Below, piece by piece: positions 43,940-52,713 of a stretch of 64,000 bases of DNA. The DNA is from Macrococcoides equi. GTDB taxonomy: Bacteria; Bacillota; Bacilli; Staphylococcales; Staphylococcaceae. The stretch lies in the NCBI RefSeq assembly GCF_047425865.1, contig NZ_CP179735.1; one strand, 5' to 3'. Below the pieces are notes generated by a model. The model saw only the letters and a program-made list of their open reading frames with translations. It ran no database searches and was not told the origin of the DNA. A program made the position numbers and the translations under genes. Position 1 is the first letter of the stretch, and each line of letters opens with the position of its first letter.

Positions 43940-45091
43940 CTATTGTTTATTCATCAATGTATTCACTATCATTCTTTCAACCGCATCATCCATCGGTGGA
44001 TTATGTAATCCTGCACGCATTGAACGGAAAATTCTTTCCATAATGCGCGTCTGTTCTAAGCTTTTTGCACCAAAGACACGCATGCATAAATCCACGACTT
44101 GCAGACCATTGTTTACAACTATCGTCTTAGCTAAACCAAATGTATTCCCGAGTACTTCAGTTTTTCCTGCGAGATGAAGATCACACGCATGATATATAAA
44201 ATGACGTGAAGTCGTATTTAATATTTCAGCTTGTGCAATCTTTTCTTGTATATGCGATAATGCTGCAATCGTTGTCTCTAAAGAATTTGGCTGATAACTT
44301 TGACTGAATGTAACGGCCTCAGTCACAGCTCTTTCTGCCATTCCTAAGTAAATTGCCGGGATATGCAGCAACCACGGATTAGGCTTTCTTTCACGATTAA
44401 CTTCAAGTAAATATTCTTTTGGTATTTTTACATCTTTAAAAATGATGTCATGACTTGCCGTTGCTCGCATACCTACCATATCCCACGTCTTTACAATTTC
44501 AATCCCTTTCGTGTCTGCAGGAACGTAATAAAAGCACATCGCTTTTTGTACGGGGTCAAAAGCACCTACTATAAAGTGTGTCAACCGCTCACTCATTGAG
44601 GCAAAAGTTTTTGTACCATTAATAATATATTCATCCCCTTTGAGTACTGCGCTCGTCGCCGGCTTTCCTCCACGTGTGGGACTCCCCATCTCACTTTCTG
44701 ATACGATACGATTCGTGATTCCGCCGTCATGGATATCATCGATAAATTGAGTTGTCATATTATCCGGCCATAAGTTACCTTCGAATACTTCACCTACAAT
44801 ACCTAAATGCCATCCAATAGATAATGCTGTTGATTCATCAAGTTGAGCAAGATGTGATTGTATGTAGATGAGTTCTTTAAGGTTTGCACCCATTCCGCCA
44901 TGTTCTACAGGAAGCGTCAACATATGATAGTTCTCTATAAGCAACCAATCGATCAACTTGTGATTGAGTTTAGCTGCCTGATCAGCTTCACGTGCACTCT
45001 GTTCAATCCATTCTTTATTCTGCTCAAACTGCTCTAACCATTTACGTTCCAAATCTGTTTCTAAAAATAATGCTTCCTCCATTAGTTTCAC
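43940..45091 (-). CDS. Acyl-CoA dehydrogenase family protein
   Basis: 383 residues in the three-part acyl-CoA dehydrogenase fold: helical N-domain, central sheet (SESEMGSPTRGGKPATSAVLKG, INGTKTFASM) and C-terminal helices (RVFGAKSLEQTRIMERIFRSMRAG). It is a FAD enzyme, but the usual catalytic Glu position is not obvious, so it could be one of the sulfur- or nitrogen-metabolising variants (DszC/SfnC-like). It starts right after the C39-like gene and ends before fhuD. A similar gene lies near fhuD2 in S. aureus as I recall. Confidence 0.8.
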   Translation of the reverse strand: MKLMEEALFLETDLERKWLEQFEQNKEWIEQSAREADQAAKLNHKLIDWLLIENYHMLTLPVEHGGMGANLKELIYIQSHLAQLDESTALSIGWHLGIVGEVFEGNLWPDNMTTQFIDDIHDGGITNRIVSESEMGSPTRGGKPATSAVLKGDEYIINGTKTFASMSERLTHFIVGAFDPVQKAMCFYYVPADTKGIEIVKTWDMVGMRATASHDIIFKDVKIPKEYLLEVNRERKPNPWLLHIPAIYLGMAERAVTEAVTFSQSYQPNSLETTIAALSHIQEKIAQAEILNTTSRHFIYHACDLHLAGKTEVLGNTFGLAKTIVVNNGLQVVDLCMRVFGAKSLEQTRIMERIFRSMRAGLHNPPMDDAVERMIVNTLMNKQ

Positions 45092-45092
45092 C

Positions 45093-45698
45093 TCATATAA
45101 TTATACTCATTCGCCCAGCGTTCTCATATCTACGTTCCAGTGTACGTCTTCTAACTTTCATCAACTGATGTTTCATCGGAAATATAGCAGGGATTTTAAT
45201 GAAACCAAATTTCGCCCATAATGGATCAATCATATAGTAATAATCATCATCCATTCCCACAAGCAATGTAATATGTATATTCGAAACAAATTCAAGCATC
45301 TGCCCCTCAACTTTAAACTTTCTAAACATCGGTTCAATCTTAAAATGTGTGGCGTAAAGTACTACCGAATGATTATTCATAATGGCCTGCTCCAGTTCTG
45401 CCATCGATTGTCCAGTACTATCAACAGCACCGTAATATCGTTTCAAATAATCTACCATCACGTTCGGAAAGACAGTTTGATGACGATCAGGTTTAATTAC
45501 ACGCTTAGGACCTACGTAGCCCTTAAAAGGATTTGTTTTATGCTTGGGTATTTCCGCTAAAATTCTACGTGTAGATAACCTTATACCTTTATACTGTAAT
45601 CCCATTGATACTGCCACTGCTTCACAACCTAATAAATAAAAGTGTGGAAACCACTGTGTCTTAGGTTTAATATTTAATATTAACTTATTCATCTTCAT
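45093..45698 (-). CDS. C39-like (papain-fold) family protein
   Basis: 201 residues. GCEAVAVSMGLQ near 24-35 carries a Cys in the position of C39-type peptidases, HITLLVGMDDDYYYMIDPLW (about 142-161) carries the His and Asp. It resembles the YvpB/BtrH-like C39 group without a signal peptide or ABC exporter, so it may be an intracellular hydrolase or acyltransferase-type enzyme. It abuts the acyl-CoA dehydrogenase gene by one base, suggesting a joint function. Not otherwise recognised. Confidence 0.7.
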   Translation of the reverse strand: MKMNKLILNIKPKTQWFPHFYLLGCEAVAVSMGLQYKGIRLSTRRILAEIPKHKTNPFKGYVGPKRVIKPDRHQTVFPNVMVDYLKRYYGAVDSTGQSMAELEQAIMNNHSVVLYATHFKIEPMFRKFKVEGQMLEFVSNIHITLLVGMDDDYYYMIDPLWAKFGFIKIPAIFPMKHQLMKVRRRTLERRYENAGRMSIII

Positions 45699-45814
45699 CC
45701 CCGCCTGTTCATTGTTAACTGTAATTCAATAGGAAAACATTTCAATTATCAAATAAATTGTTTAGTCATGCTATAATGAGATAAATTATTTTATTGTAGA
45801 TAAGGAGCAAAGTA

Positions 45815-46486
45815 ATGCGTGAATTAATATTTGATGACACATTTGTATCACCCATTCTTATCTCTTTAAAAGTTGCTGGAGTAGCTACACTTCTCAGCTT
45901 AGTAATTGGTTTAATGCTTCATTATTACATTGGACAATATACTTTTCCCGGGAAATCTCTCGTTGAATCACTCATTATGTTACCTATGGTATTACCTCCC
46001 ACAGTGGTTGGTTTCATATTACTAATGGTGTTCGGAAAAAATGGTCCTGCCGGCAAACTGATAGAACATATCTTCCATCAACCGCTCATCTTTACTATAT
46101 ATGCGGCCATGGTAGCTTCTACTCTTGTCGCATTACCTTTAATGTACCAGTCACTCAAAATCGGTATAGAACAAGTTCCGCAATCTGTTATTAATGCTGC
46201 AACTGTTGATGGGGCGAAAAAAAGACAAGTATTCTTTCATATTATTTTACCATTAACAAAACCTGCCCTATTAACCGGTATCATGTTATCATTTGCCCGC
46301 GCAATCGGTGAGTTTGGTGCCACACTTATCTTTGCTGGTAATATACCCGGTATTACAGAAACAATGCCAACAGCTATATATATTGCAATTGAAAATAATG
46401 AAATGACCTTAGCATGGGGATGGGTCGGGATTATGATTACATTATCATTTATTATGATGCTGTCTACACAACTACTCAGAAAATAG
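45815..46486 (+). CDS. modB: Molybdate ABC transporter permease ModB-like (orphan)
   Basis: 223 residues and five to six membrane segments; the ABC-coupling EAA loop reads AATVDGAKKRQVFFHIILPLTKPALL, and LPMVLPPTVVGF and FARAIGEFGATL are typical of ModB. It should pass molybdate into the cell for the cofactor pathway encoded at 22-28 kb. No modA-like binding protein or modC-like ATPase flanks it; they must be elsewhere or lost. AAGGAG lies before the ATG. Confidence 0.85.
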   Translation: MRELIFDDTFVSPILISLKVAGVATLLSLVIGLMLHYYIGQYTFPGKSLVESLIMLPMVLPPTVVGFILLMVFGKNGPAGKLIEHIFHQPLIFTIYAAMVASTLVALPLMYQSLKIGIEQVPQSVINAATVDGAKKRQVFFHIILPLTKPALLTGIMLSFARAIGEFGATLIFAGNIPGITETMPTAIYIAIENNEMTLAWGWVGIMITLSFIMMLSTQLLRK

Positions 46487-46623
46487 TTTGAAAAGGAACT
46501 GATTTTATAACGTTATATTTTTATCATGATTCTTTATATTATAATTCATCATGTTACTTGAAATAATACAGATTACTCTGTAGACTGAAGTTAAAATTAT
46601 AGAAACTAAAGGAGACTTATCTT

Positions 46624-47340
46624 ATGTCTAAATCAACACCTCATATCAAACCGGAAAATAATCCAATTGCAGAGACGATTCTTTTACCAGGAGATCCATT
46701 ACGCGCAAAATTTATCGCTGAAACTTACTTAGAAGATGTTGTTCAATTCAATGAAGTACGTAATATGTTCGGTTACACTGGAACATACAAAGGCAAAAAG
46801 ATTTCTGTTATGGGTACTGGCATGGGGATTCCATCAATCGGTATTTACTCTTATGAATTAATCCACACTTTTGGTGTTAAGAATTTAATTCGTGTAGGCT
46901 CTTGTGGTGCAATGCAGGAAGATATTAATGTTTATGACGTAATCATCGCACAAGGTGCTTCGACTGACTCAAATTATGTTGCACAATACGGCCTACCTGG
47001 ACACTTTGCACCTATCGCAGATTACAGCTTATTAGCACGTGCAAAACAATTAGCTGACGAAAAAGGGGTACCAAATCACGTTGGTAATGTATTATCATCA
47101 GACATCTTCTACAATGCTAACCAGGAAGCGACTGACAAATGGCGCTCAATGGGTATTTTAGCTGTTGAGATGGAATCAGCAGGCCTTTACATGAATGCTG
47201 CTTATGCTGGTGGAGATGTACGTGCATTAGGTATTTTCACAGTAAGCGATCACTTATTAACACATGAAGAAACTACGCCAGAAGAACGTCAAACATCATT
47301 CACAAAAATGATGGAAATCGCTTTAGAAATCGTAGAATAA
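46624..47340 (+). CDS. deoD: Purine-nucleoside phosphorylase DeoD
   Basis: 238 residues, the trimeric/hexameric bacterial type. Phosphate and nucleoside residues lie in LPGDPLRAKFIA, GTGMGIPSIGIYSYEL, RVGSCGAMQ and the VEMESAGLYMNAA...TVSDHL region. It splits purine (deoxy)nucleosides with phosphate in salvage. It is monocistronic with AAAGGAG before the ATG. Confidence 0.95.
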   Translation: MSKSTPHIKPENNPIAETILLPGDPLRAKFIAETYLEDVVQFNEVRNMFGYTGTYKGKKISVMGTGMGIPSIGIYSYELIHTFGVKNLIRVGSCGAMQEDINVYDVIIAQGASTDSNYVAQYGLPGHFAPIADYSLLARAKQLADEKGVPNHVGNVLSSDIFYNANQEATDKWRSMGILAVEMESAGLYMNAAYAGGDVRALGIFTVSDHLLTHEETTPEERQTSFTKMMEIALEIVE

Positions 47341-47345
47341 TAAAC

Positions 47346-47374
47346 AATGCCGGATTCAATGAGAATCCGGCATT
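47346..47374. terminator. Hairpin after deoD
   Basis: AATGCCGGATTC, five-base loop, GAATCCGGCATT; a strong 12-bp stem, though T residues are few on the plus side. It lies between convergent genes. Confidence 0.75.
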
Positions 47375-47379
47375 ATATA

Positions 47380-47742
47380 TTATTCAGTAACTTTATCCTG
47401 ACGTTTCTTAACTTTTTCGACTTGTTCATTGATATAATTCACAAATGCGTCTTTATCTCCTTCTGTCACTTTCGACATCGGTATATTTCCCATATGAAAT
47501 TCAAGCATTATACCTTCTTCAGTGACGATTGCTTGATTAATCTCATTATAGCCTACTACACGTTCATATACTTTCTCTCCCATATCTACATTCATAAATA
47601 ATCGTTCACTCGTTGCAATATATGCCCCATCAAATTCAGTTTGATCTCCAACAGGAAAATGAATCGTTCCATAGATATCTAATCCTAATTGTTCATCCGG
47701 CAATAATTCAGATTGTGCAATTTGTTTAAATTTATTCATCAT
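47380..47742 (-). CDS. Small PH-domain-like protein (YokE-like)
   Basis: About 119-120 residues, soluble, mainly beta followed by an acidic-basic C-terminal helix (NYINEQVEKVKKRQDKV). The central pattern (LGLDIYGTIHF, GAYIATSERLFMNV, EINQAIVTEEGIMLEF) fits bacterial PH-like domains of the YokE/bPH type. Function unknown. AAGGAG lies 4 nt before the ATG at 47742 and 7 nt before that at 47739; the second is likely. Confidence 0.65.
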   Translation of the reverse strand: MMNKFKQIAQSELLPDEQLGLDIYGTIHFPVGDQTEFDGAYIATSERLFMNVDMGEKVYERVVGYNEINQAIVTEEGIMLEFHMGNIPMSKVTEGDKDAFVNYINEQVEKVKKRQDKVTE

Positions 47743-47935
47743 CTTTCTCCTTCTTAATATATTGTTAATTATTTTCTTATCCCTCTAATACCCCTCTCAT
47801 ATAAGTCTAATCGTCTAAATATTTAGTAAAAAAGTGATAATCAAATCTTAAAATCACTTTGTTTATCATATATTTTGTAATTTCCAGTCATTTCACGTTA
47901 AAATATAGTTTAATACTAATATTTGGAGTGACGTT

Positions 47936-48544
47936 ATGCAGGAATGGATAATGAAAATAATGGAACAGTTCGGATACTTTGGCGTATTCTTTTTAATATT
48001 GCTAGAAAATGTCTTTCCCCCTATTCCATCTGAGGTCATACTGACATTTGGTGGATTTATGGTCGATCAATCGCCAAAGTTAACGTTCATCGGAATGCTT
48101 AATGCTTCAACTTTAGGTGCAGTTATTGGTGCCATCATATTATATTACGCAGGGCATATCCTGGGTTTACGTAGAATTGAAAAGATTGTTGATAAATACG
48201 GTTTTATCTTAAGACTAGATATTCATGATTTACATAGTGCAAATAAATGGTTTAATAAATATGGTTATATAGCCGTTTTTCTATGCCGATTTGTACCGCT
48301 TATCCGTAGTCTCATCTCGATACCCGCTGGCCTTAGTCATATGTCGCTCATTCCTTTTATCGTTTATACCACAATAGGCACGCTAATATGGAATGCTGTC
48401 CTGATTTATTTAGGTATGATGCTTGGTCAGAACTGGGAGCTTGTACTCCACTACTTTGATATGTATTCTAATATATTCTATGGATTAATGGTGACATTCA
48501 TCATCTGCGGCGTTATTTGGTTATATCGCAGAAAAAAAGATTAA
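47936..48544 (+). CDS. DedA family membrane protein
   Basis: 202 residues with the DedA/SNARE-associated pattern: FPPIPSEVILTFGGF, then GAVIGAIILYYAGHILG, and FLCRFVPLIRSLISIPAGLSHM with the conserved Arg. Members flip polyprenyl phosphate or phospholipids across the membrane in several bacteria. GGAG lies before the ATG. Confidence 0.88.
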   Translation: MQEWIMKIMEQFGYFGVFFLILLENVFPPIPSEVILTFGGFMVDQSPKLTFIGMLNASTLGAVIGAIILYYAGHILGLRRIEKIVDKYGFILRLDIHDLHSANKWFNKYGYIAVFLCRFVPLIRSLISIPAGLSHMSLIPFIVYTTIGTLIWNAVLIYLGMMLGQNWELVLHYFDMYSNIFYGLMVTFIICGVIWLYRRKKD

Positions 48545-48667
48545 TTGTTTAGAAAGTATGGATTGAAAAACAAAATTATAGATATAATTTTAGAAATATG
48601 CTATTATTATATTAATCTTGTTTATTCATATGGATAAACGACAAAATGAATATCCTAAGACTTATGT

Positions 48668-48795
48668 CGAAGGGGAGTAGCTCAGAGGGAGACCTCAAGC
48701 ATAATATCGTCATTACGAAGTTATGGAACTTCCGGTATTATGGAACTTACTGTTCAGCGAGACCTTTGCCAATATTTTTGGCATGGGTCTTTTTA
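48668..48795 (+). ncRNA. Manganese riboswitch (yybP-ykoY family)
   Basis: The conserved 5' element AAGGGGAGTAGC (about 48670) and the 3' element GCGAGACCTTTGCC (48758) enclose a folded region of about 90 bases, as in this class. The end forms a terminator (GACC-TTTGCCAA paired with TTGGCATGGGTC, then T residues), so it works at transcription. It controls the TerC-family gene that follows, a standard partner. Confidence 0.92.
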
Positions 48796-48822
48796 TATTC
48801 ATTAAAATAAGGAGGAATTATA

Positions 48823-49605
48823 TTGGATCCAAGTATTTTAATGGCATATGCCTGGGTAGTATTAGTTTTAATTGTATTAGAAGGTTTACTTGCAGCCGAT
48901 AACGCTATCGTTATGGCCGTAATGGTAAAGCATTTACCGGAAGAACAACGTAAGAAAGCATTATTTTATGGCTTAATGGGTGCATTTATCTTTAGATTTA
49001 TCTCATTATTCTTCATTACATTCTTAGCGAAATACTGGCAAATTCAAGCTTTAGGTGCCGCATATCTTATCTTTATGTCCGTCAAAAGCTTATACGCATA
49101 CTTTAAGAAAAAGAATCATTCAGATGACGACAGTGTACCAGATATCGCGGAAGAAGAAGCAATGCCTAAAGGTAGCGGCTTCTGGATGACGGTTCTTAAA
49201 GTTGAGGGTGCAGATATTGCATTTGCCATTGATTCAATGCTTGCAGCGATTGCAATTGCAGTCACATTGCCTAAAGTAGGCCCTGACTTCATGGGATTAA
49301 ATGCAGGTCAATTTACAGTCATGTTCATCGGTGGGATGCTCGGCGTCGTATTAATGCGATTTGCTGCAACTTACTTTATCAAGATTCTTGAAACATATCC
49401 TGGACTTGAAGCAGCCGCTTTTGCAATTGTCGGCTGGATTGGTGTTAAGCTTGTAGTACTAGTGCTCGCTCACGAATCAATCCATATACTACCACACGCA
49501 TTCCCACATTCATTACAATGGCAACTTATCTTCTGGGGTGTATTACTTTCAATCTTAGTGATTGGATTTGTAACGAGTAAACGTGGACACAGCAAACAAT
49601 CATAA
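48823..49605 (+). CDS. TerC/YkoY family membrane protein
   Basis: 260 residues with about seven membrane segments; acidic pairs in LEGLLAADNAIVMAVM and VEGADIAFAIDSMLAA are the metal-binding signature of TerC. It probably exports or handles Mn2+, and members in Bacillus load manganese onto secreted enzymes. TTG start 7 nt behind GGAGG; the Mn2+ riboswitch upstream shows its control. Confidence 0.9.
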   Translation: MDPSILMAYAWVVLVLIVLEGLLAADNAIVMAVMVKHLPEEQRKKALFYGLMGAFIFRFISLFFITFLAKYWQIQALGAAYLIFMSVKSLYAYFKKKNHSDDDSVPDIAEEEAMPKGSGFWMTVLKVEGADIAFAIDSMLAAIAIAVTLPKVGPDFMGLNAGQFTVMFIGGMLGVVLMRFAATYFIKILETYPGLEAAAFAIVGWIGVKLVVLVLAHESIHILPHAFPHSLQWQLIFWGVLLSILVIGFVTSKRGHSKQS

Positions 49606-49616
49606 AACAAATATTT

Positions 49617-49645
49617 AAGACTAGGGAATCCCCTAGTCTTTTTAT
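49617..49645 (+). terminator. Terminator after the TerC-family gene
   Basis: AAGACTAGGG, four-base loop, CCCTAGTCTT and five T. Confidence 0.92.
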
Positions 49646-49697
49646 TGTTCCTTCTATAATACAATAGTATTAAACTACCTATATTGGAGATGATGAT

Positions 49698-50120
49698 ATG
49701 TCAGTCGGACCATCTTTAAGACAGTTGCACGCACACAAACAAATACATGATACCGGCCTTAGTCTTGCGATAAACATGACAGATGAACTCATTAGAACGT
49801 ATCAAAATGGCACAGAAGAAGAAATAATTCAGGAAGTTATCGCACTCGTTGATTTTTTTGAATCACGTGTCATTAGTCATGCTGATGCTGAGGAAGAAGA
49901 AGATGGTTTCTATACAGAAGCTGTTAATAAAAATCCTGAGCTCCACGATAAAATTCAGCAATTGACACGTGATCATGATATTATGCGCCAAATTGTTGCA
50001 AAGATTAAAACTCAAATGGAACAAGAGGGCTTCTCAACTCAAATTATTGATTACTTTAGAAGTTTAATCATCGTGAATGAAATCCACTCTCGCGACGAAG
50101 AAAGATTCCTATTAAAATAG
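49698..50120 (+). CDS. Hemerythrin-like (HHE) domain protein
   Basis: 140 residues, helical. His/Glu pattern: LHAHKQIH (N-terminal helix), VISHADAEEEE, LTRDHDIM and NEIHSRDEERFL, compatible with a di-iron site. The acidic EEEE is unusual. It follows the Mn2+-controlled TerC gene but behind a terminator, so it is a separate unit. Role in oxygen/NO or metal handling is inferred from the family only. Distinct from the one at 29484. Confidence 0.75.
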   Translation: MSVGPSLRQLHAHKQIHDTGLSLAINMTDELIRTYQNGTEEEIIQEVIALVDFFESRVISHADAEEEEDGFYTEAVNKNPELHDKIQQLTRDHDIMRQIVAKIKTQMEQEGFSTQIIDYFRSLIIVNEIHSRDEERFLLK

Positions 50121-50121
50121 C

Positions 50122-50158
50122 AAAAGGCTGGAACAGAATTTTTAAGTTCCAGCCTTTT
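50122..50158. terminator. Bidirectional terminator
   Basis: AAAAGGCTGGAAC, 11-base loop, GTTCCAGCCTTTT, between convergent genes. Confidence 0.88.
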
Positions 50159-50600
50159 ATAATAACGTCATCACATGTTGGCCTAAAAACGTTACAAATA
50201 CCTGCTCATCTTCTACCCTTAAATATCCCGCTTCTACATAATCATTTAACAGCACATCCAGGTCACTTTTTGTAAGAGTTGATGATTCGTGTGCTGCAAT
50301 ATTATAAAGCTGTTGTATAGTAATATTATCACCTTCGTGATATTTGATGGTACTTACAATATATTTATAGAGCTTGACCTCTTCTTCTGCCTGCAGATTT
50401 TCTGTTTCCAGTTCTTCCTCTTCAGCAATTTCTCTTAATATTTCTTCAGTCGTCATACGTTCTTGTTGTATCAATGATTGCATATCATTCAGTGGGTCTT
50501 CATTATTTTGCATCATTGCTTCTTTATCATAAACAATCTCATGTGGTATTAACTCAGTACGTTCATCAATTAATAATGAGATTTTTTCTTCTTCGTTCAT
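50157..50600 (-). CDS. Acidic hypothetical protein
   Basis: 147 residues, very acidic in the N-terminal two thirds (runs such as EIAEEEELETENLQAEEE), with a C-terminal part (about 75-147) of helices and a short hairpin (GDNITIQQLYNIAAHE, TKSDLDVLLNDYVEAGYLRVEDEQVFV) that could form a winged-helix fold. No basic recognition helix is evident, so DNA binding is doubtful. GAGGTG lies 8 nt before the ATG. Family not recognised. Confidence 0.6.
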   Translation of the reverse strand: MNEEEKISLLIDERTELIPHEIVYDKEAMMQNNEDPLNDMQSLIQQERMTTEEILREIAEEEELETENLQAEEEVKLYKYIVSTIKYHEGDNITIQQLYNIAAHESSTLTKSDLDVLLNDYVEAGYLRVEDEQVFVTFLGQHVMTLL

Positions 50601-50697
50601 TCGTCACACCTCATTTTCTACATAATTTATTTTATCACGAATATCGGTTGATTGAAATTACATATAACTAATGGTAGGCTTATATAGAATTAAATAT

Positions 50698-50790
50698 TTA
50701 GCTAGGGGTGCTCATTTGAGCTGAGAGGAATTCACTTCCGACTCTTTGAACCTGATTTGGTTAACACCAACGTAGGGAAGCGTGATTGCA
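50698..50790 (+). ncRNA. TPP riboswitch (THI element)
   Basis: GGGGTGCT...GAGCTGAGA and the core CTTTGAACCTGATTTGG followed by TTAACACCAACGTAGGGAAGC are the hallmark of the thiamine pyrophosphate riboswitch. It precedes the tenI-thiOSGF operon. Confidence 0.96.
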
Positions 50791-50817
50791 TGATAAGTAG
50801 TTTTAATATTACTATCC

Positions 50818-50852
50818 AACACCCGCTAGCATAGTCTAACGGGTGTTTTTTT
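50818..50852 (+). terminator. Riboswitch-controlled terminator
   Basis: AACACCCG and CGGGTGTT pair around a 14-base loop and are followed by seven T, just before tenI. With TPP bound this hairpin should end transcription. Confidence 0.9.
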
Positions 50853-50864
50853 GAGGTGAAACAG

Positions 50865-51446
50865 TTGTTTATTATGATTACTCCATCTATTCCTTCGACG
50901 GATGTCATGCATCAAATGATTAATATAAAAGACGAAATTGATGGTGTTATTCTACGCTTTGAATCTTCAGAAGAAGAAATCATCGATTTTATCAACCGAT
51001 TATGTTTAAGCTTTCCAAAAGATAAAATCATTGTTCATAATAATCCTAAAATATTGTTTAGGTGTGGATTGCATCGTATTCACTTTAAAGAAAACTATTC
51101 AAATATCAAAACTTTCATCAACAATCATCCAGAAATTATTGTGAGTCAAAGTGTGCATTCACTATCTTCTGCACAGCAGGCTGACGTTTTAGGATTATCT
51201 TTTATATTATTCGGACATATTTTCCCTACTCCTTCAAAACCTGGCTTACCACCTCGGGCACATGGTTTAAGTGTGGAAATTACAAACTTAAACATACCTG
51301 TTATTGCACTAGGTGGCATAAATAGTTCAACCATAAATAAGCTCAACACTAATTTTTCTGGTGTGGCAGGTATCAGATTATTCATGAATACACAGGAGTT
51401 TCTTAAAGTAAAAAAGGAGTGGTTATTACGTACTACGATATCGTAA
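50865..51446 (+). CDS. tenI: Thiazole tautomerase TenI (thiamine phosphate synthase-like)
   Basis: 193 residues from TTG 50865, 8 nt behind GAGG; the GTG at 50856 overlaps that site. TIM-barrel of the ThiE/TenI family. SVHSLSSAQQADVLGLSFILFGHIFPTPSKPG and the GGIN phosphate loop match TenI rather than ThiE, which needs further pyrophosphate residues. It makes the aromatic thiazole carboxylate tautomer after ThiG. First gene of the operon. Confidence 0.85.
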   Translation: MFIMITPSIPSTDVMHQMINIKDEIDGVILRFESSEEEIIDFINRLCLSFPKDKIIVHNNPKILFRCGLHRIHFKENYSNIKTFINNHPEIIVSQSVHSLSSAQQADVLGLSFILFGHIFPTPSKPGLPPRAHGLSVEITNLNIPVIALGGINSSTINKLNTNFSGVAGIRLFMNTQEFLKVKKEWLLRTTIS

Positions 51447-52534
51447 TTATTGGTGGAGGCATTATTGGAGAAAATATTGCTTACTCCCTTCAATCAGAAA
51501 CAAATCATATCGCATTAATTGATGATACGGATGGGTATAAGGCAACGCATGCTGCCGGAGGTATGCTCGGTGCTCAGAATGAATTCACAGAAGACAGCCC
51601 GCTCTATCAACTGTCAATGCTTGGACAACAAATGATGCCTGAGCATATTCAGAAATTAGAACAAATAACCGGCTTATCCATCGATTTGAAACAACACGGC
51701 TTACTTAAAATTGCTTCGCCTGGTGATTTAGAGCGTCTTATTAAACAGTATGAATTTTTACGATCAAACTTTAAAACAATCGACTGGATTGATGGTCACC
51801 ACATGTCTCAATTTGCGAACGGAATGATCAGCAATAGTTTTCAGCAGGCGATGTGGATTCCGACAGACGGTCAGGTCAATGCCTTAAAATACCTTACTGC
51901 ACTTAAACACGCTAATGCAGCTATTGATCGTATCAATGAAAAAGTCATTAACATCAGTAAATCAAATCATTTATATTGTCTCAGCACTTCCGGTGAAACC
52001 ATCAATTGCGAAAAACTGATTATAGCTGCCGGATGTAAAAGTGATTATTTACTGAATATGGTAGGTTACGAATGTCCGATGCAAGGCGTTAAAGGAGAAG
52101 TCTTGACCTTACATCATCCAGATATTCACTTTAATGAAACACTTTTTCAGACAAACGGCCATTATATCGTGCCAAAAGCAAACCATCATTATTTAATTGG
52201 AGCAACATCATCTCTTAATACGCAAAAAAGTCCCGGGGCAGCCGGTGTTAAATGGCTACTTGATGAAACATTTAAACTTGTCCCTGCGCTTGACTCAAGC
52301 ACTATCGTTAAAATTGATTGTGGCTTTAGACCTGAAATCAAGCAACATCATCCCATTATCGGTCAGATTGATAACAACTTATTTGTTGCGACCGGACATT
52401 ATCGGAACGGCATATTATTATCACGTATTACTGCTGAGCTTATTCGTCAGACAATATGCCAGCACGGAGAACTCTATCAGCAATTTAAATTTTCTTTTAG
52501 GTTAGGAGAGCAATATGAAAATATATATCAATGA
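51419..52534 (+). CDS. thiO: Glycine oxidase ThiO
   Basis: About 370 residues, FAD enzyme: IVIIGGGIIGENIAY at the N-terminus, HAAGGMLGAQ, and a C-terminal GFRPEIKQHHPIIG and HYRNGILL. It oxidises glycine to the imine used by ThiG; no thiH is present, so this is the aerobic route. The start is unclear: GTG 51419 overlaps AAGGAG (51414-51419), and the properly spaced codons are ATT 51425 or ACG 51428. It overlaps tenI. Confidence 0.9.
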   Translation: MVITYYDIVIIGGGIIGENIAYSLQSETNHIALIDDTDGYKATHAAGGMLGAQNEFTEDSPLYQLSMLGQQMMPEHIQKLEQITGLSIDLKQHGLLKIASPGDLERLIKQYEFLRSNFKTIDWIDGHHMSQFANGMISNSFQQAMWIPTDGQVNALKYLTALKHANAAIDRINEKVINISKSNHLYCLSTSGETINCEKLIIAAGCKSDYLLNMVGYECPMQGVKGEVLTLHHPDIHFNETLFQTNGHYIVPKANHHYLIGATSSLNTQKSPGAAGVKWLLDETFKLVPALDSSTIVKIDCGFRPEIKQHHPIIGQIDNNLFVATGHYRNGILLSRITAELIRQTICQHGELYQQFKFSFRLGEQYENIYQ

Positions 52535-52712
52535 TGAAGTAGTTGAAACAGATAAAACTAATTTATCTGAGTTACTCACTGAATTTACATCTGACAAGAA
52601 AAGGATTGTCGCTTTAGTAGATGACGTGCCTATAGAACAGTCAAAATGGGAATCCATTATTTTAAAACCAGAACAAAAACTAGAACTATTAGAATTCGTA
52701 GGAGGCGGTTAA
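52515..52712 (+). CDS. thiS: Sulfur carrier protein ThiS
   Basis: 65 residues, ubiquitin-like, ending in EFVGGG, with the C-terminal Gly carrying the thiocarboxylate. It overlaps thiO by 20 bp and has AGGAG before the ATG. Sulfur donor for ThiG, activated by ThiF. Confidence 0.95.
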   Translation: MKIYINDEVVETDKTNLSELLTEFTSDKKRIVALVDDVPIEQSKWESIILKPEQKLELLEFVGGG

Positions 52713-52713
52713 T

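Noticed and set aside
47347..47601. 84-residue plus-strand frame after deoD
   Set aside because: Starts inside the deoD terminator stem and runs antisense to the PH-like gene.
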